From contig CAKZZH010000055.1 in NCBI GenBank assembly GCA_937885345.1, positions 1 through 7,862 on the forward strand: a stretch of 7,862 nt of DNA, in the 5' to 3' direction. The translations under genes were made by a program, and so were the position numbers. This document shows, piece by piece, positions 1 to 4,855 of the stretch. Within the stretch, counting starts at the first letter, position 1. Each line of letters begins with the position of its first letter. Below the pieces are notes generated by a model, which was not told where the DNA came from, did not search any database, and saw only the letters and a program-made list of their open reading frames with translations. The stretch comes from an uncultured Lachnospiraceae bacterium. GTDB lineage: Bacteria; Bacillota; Clostridia; Lachnospirales; Lachnospiraceae.

Positions 1-75
1 AGATTGGATGCTTTTTCTATTTCTAAAATCCCTACAAAAACTTTACCCTACGATATGTATTTGCGAGTGATTTTA

Positions 76-84
76 TGATATACT
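76..84 (+). promoter_or_regulatory. Extended -10 promoter placed for a possibly leaderless mRNA
   Basis: The bases TGA-TATACT form an extended -10 element (TGn plus a 5/6 match to TATAAT). It ends only 6 nt before the ATG at 91. No -35 hexamer at the right distance is convincing; TTGCGA at 61-66 is only 12 nt away, but extended -10 promoters can work without one. Transcription starting about 7 nt past the -10 would begin at or next to the start codon, and no Shine-Dalgarno sequence precedes that ATG. This is inference from spacing; a promoter further upstream, outside the window, is not excluded. Confidence 0.4.
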
Positions 85-90
85 CGGCTT

Positions 91-1263
91 ATGAAAGCAT
101 TATTTTACAGATACGGAAGCATATGTGAGGAAGGCTTTATCAAAGCCTTTCGCGAATACGGTATCGAGCCCGTGCAGATAACAAAGGAAATGACGGAGAA
201 ATCGCTTCTCCCTTCCGACTGCGTGAGGCTTGTTTCGTCGTACCTTGATAATGGCGATTATACCTTTGTATTCAGCATCAATTTCTTTCCGACCGTCTCC
301 GATGTCTGTAAAATATTCAACATCCCCTATATGTGCATCATCGTCGACAGCCCTGTTCTCGAACTTTACAGCCCTTCTCTCGCAAACCCTTGCAACAGAG
401 TATTTCTTTTCGACAAATGCCTCTACAACGAGTTCGAGCATGTTAATCCCGGTAAAATATACCACATCCCGCTATGCACAGATGTGGATGTATGGGATTC
501 GGCGATCGCCTCCGCACCTTCAGGCCGATACTGCAGTGATGTCGCATTTGTAGGTTCGCTTTATACAGAAAAGGATCCTTACGCACTCTACACCGGCAAG
601 CCCGAATACCTTGACGGTTATCTCACCGGACTTATCGAAGCGCAGTTAAAGGTATATGGGTATTATTTTATCGACGAAGTAATAACGGAGGCCATTGCAA
701 AGGAATTTCTCGAAAACACTCCTAACGGCTATCGTTTCCCGGAAAGTTACAACGCTCCCGATCCGGCGCTTGTTTCCCAGTTCTACCTGGGCAATCATAT
801 CAGCGCTGTTGAGAGAGTGCGCCTTTTTAAGCGGATTTCCGAGCGCTTCAACGTCGATATATATACAGCCAGCGATACAGGTTCCCTTCCTCACATTCAT
901 AACCGCGGTCTTGCAAAGACGCTTACCGAAATGCCTGTTATCTTCAACAGGGCAGGAATAAATATAAACCCCACATCCAAGGCCATAAGAAGCGGTCTTC
1001 CGCTTCGTCTCTTCGACCTGCTCGGATGCAGGGCTTTTACAATTACCAATTATCAGAGCGAACTTACCGATATCTTCACCATCGGCGAACATCTCGAAAT
1101 ATATGAATCCTTGGACGATCTTGAAGACAAAATAACATTTTACCTCGACAGACCGGACCTTCGCAAAGAGATCGCCATGGCCGGATATGAAGAAGTAAAG
1201 GCTAAACACACTTATACGATCAGACTCGGTGAAATGATTTCCTTAGCATTCTCTGCAAAATGA
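91..1263 (+). CDS. CgeB/DUF3880-type glycosyltransferase
   Basis: This 390-residue protein resembles the CgeB-like glycosyltransferases of Clostridia, with an N-terminal DUF3880-type half and a C-terminal glycosyltransferase group 1 half (GT-B fold expected). The N-terminus MKALFYRYGSICEEGF is typical of that family, as are IVDSP (84-88), the IPLCTDVDVWD segment (126-136) and VAFVGSLY (151-158). The C-terminal donor-binding half is seen in NINPTSKAIRSGLPLRLFD (291-309), followed by GCRAFTITNY and a helical tail. No signal peptide or membrane segment is visible, so it is probably cytosolic. The start at 91 is chosen because the family begins there, although no Shine-Dalgarno sequence precedes it; the next Met (residue 34) would remove conserved sequence. 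It is convergent with maf. A role in flagellin or surface glycosylation is inferred from position only, and the sugar and acceptor are unknown. Confidence 0.82.
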   Translation: MKALFYRYGSICEEGFIKAFREYGIEPVQITKEMTEKSLLPSDCVRLVSSYLDNGDYTFVFSINFFPTVSDVCKIFNIPYMCIIVDSPVLELYSPSLANPCNRVFLFDKCLYNEFEHVNPGKIYHIPLCTDVDVWDSAIASAPSGRYCSDVAFVGSLYTEKDPYALYTGKPEYLDGYLTGLIEAQLKVYGYYFIDEVITEAIAKEFLENTPNGYRFPESYNAPDPALVSQFYLGNHISAVERVRLFKRISERFNVDIYTASDTGSLPHIHNRGLAKTLTEMPVIFNRAGININPTSKAIRSGLPLRLFDLLGCRAFTITNYQSELTDIFTIGEHLEIYESLDDLEDKITFYLDRPDLRKEIAMAGYEEVKAKHTYTIRLGEMISLAFSAK

Positions 1264-1276
1264 TCCCGGAAAATAT

Positions 1277-1339
1277 TCTATAATCCGATTTCCGATGCTT
1301 TCTCTATAATCCGATTTCCGATGCTTTCTCTATGATCCG
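1277..1339. repeat. 26-bp tandem duplication (2.4 copies) across the maf 3' end
   Basis: Positions 1277-1302 and 1303-1328 are identical 26-mers, beginning TCTATAATCCG and ending GATGCTTTC. A third partial copy at 1329-1339 (TCTATGATCCG) differs at one base and then diverges. The unit boundary includes the maf stop codon (1304-1306), so one copy is coding and the other lies in the intergenic gap. The near-identical 11-mers at the copy boundaries suggest slippage or recombination between short repeats. Confidence 0.93.
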
Positions 1340-2893
1340 CTGCGCTCCGCGGCAATAGCTTTTAACAAGTTTTTGTGCCATTCCTATTTCTCTCAGCGCG
1401 TCCCCGCATTCGGTACTTACCATTTCATTCTTCACATCATATTCATCATCGGCAACATAATTCATAATAAGATAAAGTATCTCACTGGACTCTATTTCAG
1501 TGACAAGTACACGCGTTTTATCAAGGATCGCCTTTACATTCCCCTTCTTACGACCCTTAATGATCATTTTAAGATCCTCATAAAGGCGATCCGCTTCTTG
1601 GGATCTTACACGAACTTCTTTGGCCATTTTCTCTATACCGGCAAGATATTCGATCGCTGTATCCCTGTTCTCGCCGGAGTAATACGGCTCTATTCCGGCA
1701 ACAACCGCTTCAAAATCAGCTTCTTTGTTGCAATAATGATCAATCGCCGCCTTGAGTGTAGCGATCTCGGTGCCGCGGATCAACGCTCCGCCTTCGGTCG
1801 CATCAACTATGTGAATATCCGGATTATGTTGTATGAATCTCTCAAACCATCTGATATAAAATGCCATATTCTCAGCAGTAAGGACCATTTGTCCATCGAT
1901 GCCTTCAACTTGTACAACGCCATTTCGGGCAGCAAATTCAGCATTGTATCTGTCATCATCATATGCATCCTTGGCATGACCGATCCCACCCGTATATGCA
2001 AGATCCTGCCCTACAAGAATAATATTCCTGAACCCGCATTTTTTAAGAAAAGAACAAGCCGAATGAGCAACAGAGCCGCCGCTTTCGAGTTCGATATACC
2101 CGGGAAGTCCGCACTTTTGAGCCATAGAAGAAGGTATGTCATCCCGCATATATGACGAGAAGAATATGGAATTCTTTAAACGCTTAGCCAATTTGCTCGG
2201 GGCATCTTTAGAAAAAATAAAAGGGATATTCTCCGTTCCCGGTTCCGAAAAAAGGATCTCTTCCTTTCCCGGATCTATGCACACAGCAACATCGATCCTG
2301 ATCCCCTCTCTGAGACAGCTTTTAATCGCACCGTCTACGGCAACAATAAAAGCTTTGCCGTGCGCGGCCTTTAAGTCTTTAATATTTTTATCAAGCGAAG
2401 GGCCGGATGAAACTACAATGCCGGGATATCCTTCCAAATTCATCGACTGTAACTTTTCTGTAAGCTGAAGTACATTTCTTTGCTCTATCATGATCGGAAG
2501 ATTGGAGAGCTCATTATCTGCAGATCTGACGCAAAAAAGTCTGTTTGTACACTCATGTGCAGAACAAATGTCTATAGCAAATTTTATATCATCATAGAAC
2601 TCCAGCGCCTCCTTGCTCTTAGGATCATATCCCGGAAGAACAAGATATCCCAAGGAATGATAATCAATCCCCTCATTTATAAAATCTCGAATATCATAAT
2701 CAAGACCCGGATGAAGAGGATGAAATCGCACATTTTCGATGAGTTTCTTCCCTGTTTCGGACTTTTCAAAGGCTAGATATTTATTTTCATCAGGCTCATA
2801 TGCATATACGGCTTCATGCTCCGGATGAGCATCTATATATCCTGATATAAGATTCCCATCTCCGATTCCCATTATAAAAAGAATTTTCTGCAT
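1304..2893 (-). CDS. Maf-family motility accessory factor (DUF115 / MptE-like), putative flagellin glycosyltransferase
   Basis: This 529-residue protein has the architecture of the Maf motility accessory factors, which transfer nonulosonic or related sugars onto flagellin in the cytoplasm before export. The N-terminal domain carries GIGDGN (10-14 region) and YEPDENKY (32-39). The central DUF115 (PF01973) domain carries VVSSGPSLDKN (160-170), VDGAIKS (187-193), CIDPGKE (205-211), GGSVAHSA (272-279) and VGQDLAYTGGIGHA (294-307), then DATEGGALIRGTE (364-376). The remaining tail is helical and charged. AGGAGGA at 2901-2907 lies 7 nt before the ATG and supports the start. It sits directly downstream of flagellin, separated by a GC-rich hairpin, which fits a modifier made at a lower level than its substrate. 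No sugar-biosynthesis genes are visible here, so the transferred sugar cannot be named. The family call is firm; the flagellin target is inferred from family and position. Confidence 0.9.
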   Translation of the reverse strand: MQKILFIMGIGDGNLISGYIDAHPEHEAVYAYEPDENKYLAFEKSETGKKLIENVRFHPLHPGLDYDIRDFINEGIDYHSLGYLVLPGYDPKSKEALEFYDDIKFAIDICSAHECTNRLFCVRSADNELSNLPIMIEQRNVLQLTEKLQSMNLEGYPGIVVSSGPSLDKNIKDLKAAHGKAFIVAVDGAIKSCLREGIRIDVAVCIDPGKEEILFSEPGTENIPFIFSKDAPSKLAKRLKNSIFFSSYMRDDIPSSMAQKCGLPGYIELESGGSVAHSACSFLKKCGFRNIILVGQDLAYTGGIGHAKDAYDDDRYNAEFAARNGVVQVEGIDGQMVLTAENMAFYIRWFERFIQHNPDIHIVDATEGGALIRGTEIATLKAAIDHYCNKEADFEAVVAGIEPYYSGENRDTAIEYLAGIEKMAKEVRVRSQEADRLYEDLKMIIKGRKKGNVKAILDKTRVLVTEIESSEILYLIMNYVADDEYDVKNEMVSTECGDALREIGMAQKLVKSYCRGAQRIIEKASEIGL

Positions 2894-2916
2894 TATATAA
2901 TCCTCCTAAAACGAAC

Positions 2917-2943
2917 TAAAGCCGGTGGCAAAGCCACCGGCTC
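2917..2943 (-). terminator. GC-rich hairpin after flagellin: leaky terminator / mRNA 3' stabiliser
   Basis: In the minus-strand RNA the 9-nt arm GCCGGUGGC (2940-2932) pairs perfectly with GCCACCGGC (2928-2920) around a UUU triloop. Two wobble pairs and one A-U pair extend the stem to 12 bp. It begins 21 nt after the flagellin stop. The following tract UUUAGUUCGUUUU is interrupted, so termination is probably partial. The maf ribosome binding site starts about 10 nt past the stem. The arrangement would give much flagellin mRNA and limited readthrough into maf, or would protect a processed flagellin 3' end. Confidence 0.75.
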
Positions 2944-2963
2944 TAGCATGATAGTCGCTATAA

Positions 2964-3776
2964 TTAGCCCAGTAATGAAAGAACACCCTGATTTGACTGG
3001 TTAGCCTGAGCAAGCATTGACTGACCTGCCTGAGCAAGAATGTTGTTCTTGCTGTAGGTAACCATCTCAGATGCCATATCAGTATCTCTAATAAGAGACT
3101 CAGCTGCGCTGGTATTCTCAGATGCGGTATCGAGGTTAGCTACTGTATGCTCAAGTCTGTTCTGAACAGCACCGAGATCAGATCTCTGTGCAGATACAAC
3201 AGAAATAGCTGCCTGAATTTTCTTCATTGCTGCTCCTGCATTCTCAAAAGAGGAAACTGAAAGATCATCAACGTCAAGTTTGTTAGCATTCATGTTATCG
3301 ATGTCGATAGCAATCTGCTGTCCGCAAAGAGAACCAACCTGAAGGTTCTTACCTTTGAATGTTCCATCGAGAAGGTTCATAGTATTGAACTGAGTTGTAG
3401 ACTGAATTCTATCGATTTCAGATACAAGAGAGTCAATCTCTGACTTGATAGCAACTCTATCAGCGGTTGTATTAGTATCGTTAGCTGCCTGAGTAGCAAG
3501 CTCGTTCATACGCTGAAGAATGCTATGTGTCTCATTAAGAGCACCTTCTGCAACCTGGATAAGAGAGATACCGTTCTGTGCGTTATCAGATGCCTTATTA
3601 AGACCTCTGACCTGGCTTCTCATCTTCTCACTGATTGTAAGACCTGCTGCGTCATCACCTGCGCGGTTAATTCTGTAACCTGATGATAACTTCTCTGTTG
3701 ACTTAGCCTGGGCACTTGTGGTGATACCAAGCTGTCTGTTCGTGTTCATTGCTGTAAGATTGTGCTGAACTACCAT
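2964..3776 (-). CDS. hag: Flagellin (filament subunit)
   Basis: This 270-residue protein is a compact flagellin. The D0/D1 N-terminus is complete (MVVQHNLTAMNTNRQLG, then STEKLSSGYRINRAGDDAAG at 26-45, and QRMNELATQAAND at 88-100). The C-terminal D1/D0 helix is also complete (NRLEHTVANLD, then QSMLAQANQSNQGVLSLLG). The variable centre is only about 45 residues (about 141-185), so the D2/D3 outer domains are essentially absent, as in Bacillus subtilis Hag. An unusual cysteine sits at residue 151 in LQVGSLCGQQ. AGGAGG (3785-3790) is 8 nt before the ATG. The gene has its own sigma-28 promoter and a leader with two CsrA-type hairpins. It is the probable substrate of FliS, of FliW and of the downstream Maf protein. 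Whether the organism has further flagellin genes cannot be seen. Confidence 0.97.
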   Translation of the reverse strand: MVVQHNLTAMNTNRQLGITTSAQAKSTEKLSSGYRINRAGDDAAGLTISEKMRSQVRGLNKASDNAQNGISLIQVAEGALNETHSILQRMNELATQAANDTNTTADRVAIKSEIDSLVSEIDRIQSTTQFNTMNLLDGTFKGKNLQVGSLCGQQIAIDIDNMNANKLDVDDLSVSSFENAGAAMKKIQAAISVVSAQRSDLGAVQNRLEHTVANLDTASENTSAAESLIRDTDMASEMVTYSKNNILAQAGQSMLAQANQSNQGVLSLLG

Positions 3777-3780
3777 AATT

Positions 3781-3796
3781 AATTCCTCCTTGAATT
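3781..3796 (-). promoter_or_regulatory. Candidate CsrA site 2: flagellin ribosome binding site in an ANGGAN hexaloop
   Basis: In the mRNA, AAUUC (3796-3792) and GAAUU (3785-3781) form a 5-bp stem around the hexaloop AAGGAG (3791-3786), which is the Shine-Dalgarno core. The ten bases UCAAGGAGGA match the published CsrA/RsmE consensus [A/U]CANGGANG[U/A] at every position. CsrA bound here would block ribosome access, as shown for hag in Bacillus subtilis. The pairing and match are seen in the sequence; binding is inferred. Confidence 0.72.
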
Positions 3797-3798
3797 TG

Positions 3799-3818
3799 AA
3801 TCGGATTCCTTTCCGATT
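3799..3818 (-). promoter_or_regulatory. Candidate CsrA site 1: upstream ANGGAN hexaloop hairpin in the flagellin leader
   Basis: In the mRNA a perfect 7-bp stem, AAUCGGA with UCCGAUU, presents the hexaloop AAGGAA, fitting the ANGGAN loop of high-affinity CsrA/RsmE targets. The loop is closed by A-U where the consensus has C-G. Its GGA lies 20 nt upstream of the GGA in the ribosome-binding-site hairpin, a distance one CsrA dimer can bridge. Only 2 nt separate the two stems. Confidence 0.68.
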
Positions 3819-3831
3819 GTGATTGGTTGTA

Positions 3832-3849
3832 GCAGGTCACTCGACCTGC
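3832..3849 (-). promoter_or_regulatory. Second stem-loop of the flagellin leader
   Basis: GCAGGUC and GACCUGC form a perfect 7-bp stem with a GAGU tetraloop in the flagellin mRNA. The loop has no GGA, so it is not a CsrA-type site. No U-tract follows, so it is not a terminator. It probably insulates or stiffens the leader between the 5'-end hairpin and the CsrA-type hairpins; its function is unknown. Confidence 0.6.
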
Positions 3850-3851
3850 CC

Positions 3852-3870
3852 GGTAAGTACTTCCCTTACC
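3852..3870 (-). promoter_or_regulatory. 5'-terminal stem-loop of the flagellin mRNA
   Basis: GGUAAG and CUUACC pair around the 7-nt loop GGAAGUA. The predicted transcription start (about 3871-3873, some 7 nt past the -10) puts this stem at the extreme 5' end of the mRNA, where such hairpins commonly protect against 5'-end-dependent decay. The loop begins with GGA, so it may also be a weak third CsrA contact. Both roles are inferred. Confidence 0.55.
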
Positions 3871-3878
3871 TGTATATT

Positions 3879-3905
3879 ATATCGGAGTAAGTCAAAGAAA
3901 CTTAA
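3879..3905 (-). promoter_or_regulatory. Sigma-28 (SigD/FliA) promoter of flagellin
   Basis: On the minus strand, TTAAGTTT (3905-3898), an 11-nt spacer and TCCGATAT (3886-3879) match the sigma-28 pattern TAAAGTTT-N11-GCCGATAA, with one change in the -35 box and the usual variation in the -10. The A/T-rich tract at about 3912-3932 lies where an UP element would sit. The start codon is about 95 nt from the predicted transcript start, leaving room for the hairpin leader. Confidence 0.87.
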
Positions 3906-3940
3906 CCCCCAATATAAACTTTTTTTAAAAAATTTGAAAA

Positions 3941-4420
3941 TTATTTCTTTTTGTCCAGAAAATAAGGCTCTGCTGAGATATTGTTCATAGTCTTATAATA
4001 GTTGGCTGCGACCTGGCGGTTACGTTTTGCCGTTCGGACTTCCTTCTTAAGGACTGCGAACCGTTCCTCAATAAGTTTCTTATTCCGGGCTTCCTTAGCC
4101 TGAAGAGTCACGCTGTAATCAGTAACGACCTGAATCCTCTTCTTAAGTTCATTGATCTGATCCTTATATTTCTCGCGACCCTGATCAAGCTGTACTTTAA
4201 TATTATCATAAGTAATTTGAAAGCCTTTGTCAAGAGACACAAGCTTATCAACAAGCGCTCCCTTAGCCTCTACATTACTCTCGAATGCAACGTCATCGAA
4301 TTCATCCGCCTCGGCAATTTCCTTCTGGCGATCCGTCAGTTCATCAAGTTGCTTCATGATCTCCAGTTTCTTATCAAGACTATCCTGCATTACTTGAAGA
4401 TAATTTTTTTCAGTATCCAT
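3941..4420 (-). CDS. Putative FliT/FlgN-like flagellar export chaperone
   Basis: This small, highly charged protein (159 residues) is predicted to be almost wholly alpha-helical, with long heptad-like stretches at about 1-35 and 70-140 and a conserved-looking tail YFLDKKK. It has no signal peptide or membrane segment. I recognise no catalytic motif. Its size, helicity and place directly after fliS (16-nt gap) and before flagellin are those of the FliT/FlgN class of type III export chaperones, which hold FliD or hook-associated proteins. That assignment rests on context rather than clear sequence identity. The start is set at the ATG at 4420 because AAGAGG (4426-4431) lies 5 nt before it; the GTG two codons upstream overlaps the ribosome binding site. 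It is probably the last gene of the flaG-fliD-fliS transcript, and no GC-rich terminator follows. Confidence 0.62.
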   Translation of the reverse strand: MDTEKNYLQVMQDSLDKKLEIMKQLDELTDRQKEIAEADEFDDVAFESNVEAKGALVDKLVSLDKGFQITYDNIKVQLDQGREKYKDQINELKKRIQVVTDYSVTLQAKEARNKKLIEERFAVLKKEVRTAKRNRQVAANYYKTMNNISAEPYFLDKKK

Positions 4421-4436
4421 ACACACCTCTTATCAA

Positions 4437-4820
4437 TCAAAGCGGTGACCCGACCTTATTGATTTTCATTACTTCCTTCCAGGTATCGCGCATCGTACGC
4501 ATATGAGTATTGCACTCTTCAAGGATTTCAGGATCCTTACTCATATTAGCCTCGATAAGTCTCCTATAAACATAAGCATATACATTCTCAAATTCCTGCG
4601 CTACCGGATACTTAAAATCAAGAGTGGATCTGAATTCTTCTATAATACGCTGCGCTTTCATAATATTATTGTGTGCCTTTATAATATCATTTTTCTCAAT
4701 AGCCATTATAGCGATATTAATGAATTTGATCGCACCCTCATAAAGCATCAATGTAAGTTCCGCCGGAGAGGCCGTCATTATTTTATTTCGCTGGTAGGTA
4801 TCGTATCCAGGATTATTCAT
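4437..4820 (-). CDS. fliS: Flagellar export chaperone FliS
   Basis: FliS (127 residues with this start, close to the family's usual length) binds the C-terminal D0 helix of flagellin in the cytoplasm. It prevents premature polymerisation and hands flagellin to the FlhA export gate. The family hallmarks are NPGYDTYQRN (3-12), TASPAELTLMLYEGAIKF (16-33) and the helix YAYVYRRLIEANMSKD (81-96), all within a four-helix-bundle pattern. The start is placed at the ATG at 4820 because AGGAGG (4830-4835) is 9 nt upstream. A GTG three codons earlier abuts the ribosome binding site, and the family begins at this Met. It lies 35 nt after fliD and 16 nt before the FliT-like gene. In Bacillus subtilis FliS also cooperates with FliW-CsrA control by keeping flagellin available. 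No oddities are seen. Confidence 0.95.
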   Translation of the reverse strand: MNNPGYDTYQRNKIMTASPAELTLMLYEGAIKFINIAIMAIEKNDIIKAHNNIMKAQRIIEEFRSTLDFKYPVAQEFENVYAYVYRRLIEANMSKDPEILEECNTHMRTMRDTWKEVMKINKVGSPL

Positions 4821-4855
4821 CCTTAACACCCTCCTAAATATTTATTTAAAGTCAG

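Noticed and set aside
49..56. CGATAT near the left edge as a sigma-28 -10 box
   Set aside because: No TAAA lies about 15 nt upstream; the nearest (24-27) gives a spacer of about 21 nt.
1266..1295. CGGAAA/TTTCCG inverted repeat as a bidirectional terminator between the convergent genes
   Set aside because: It has only a 6-bp stem, a loop of about 16 nt and no U-tract on either strand. It partly reflects the tandem repeat.
1373..2155. Long plus-strand open frame of 260 codons inside maf
   Set aside because: It is antisense to a protein with clear family motifs throughout, has no ribosome binding site, and its translation resembles no protein family.
3876..3895. TTGACT and TATAAT boxes upstream of flagellin, as a housekeeping promoter
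   Set aside because: The two hexamers are only 8 bp apart, far short of about 17. Both overlap the much better sigma-28 boxes.
3911..3940. A/T-only inverted repeat after the FliT-like gene as a terminator
   Set aside because: The stem has no GC pairs and is imperfect. The tract is better explained as an UP element for the flagellin promoter.
4418..4426. GTG at 4426 as start of the FliT-like gene
   Set aside because: It overlaps the AAGAGG ribosome binding site; the ATG at 4420 has proper spacing.
4818..4829. GTG at 4829 as start of fliS
   Set aside because: It abuts AGGAGG with no spacer. The ATG at 4820 gives the family-typical N-terminus MNNPGYDTYQ.
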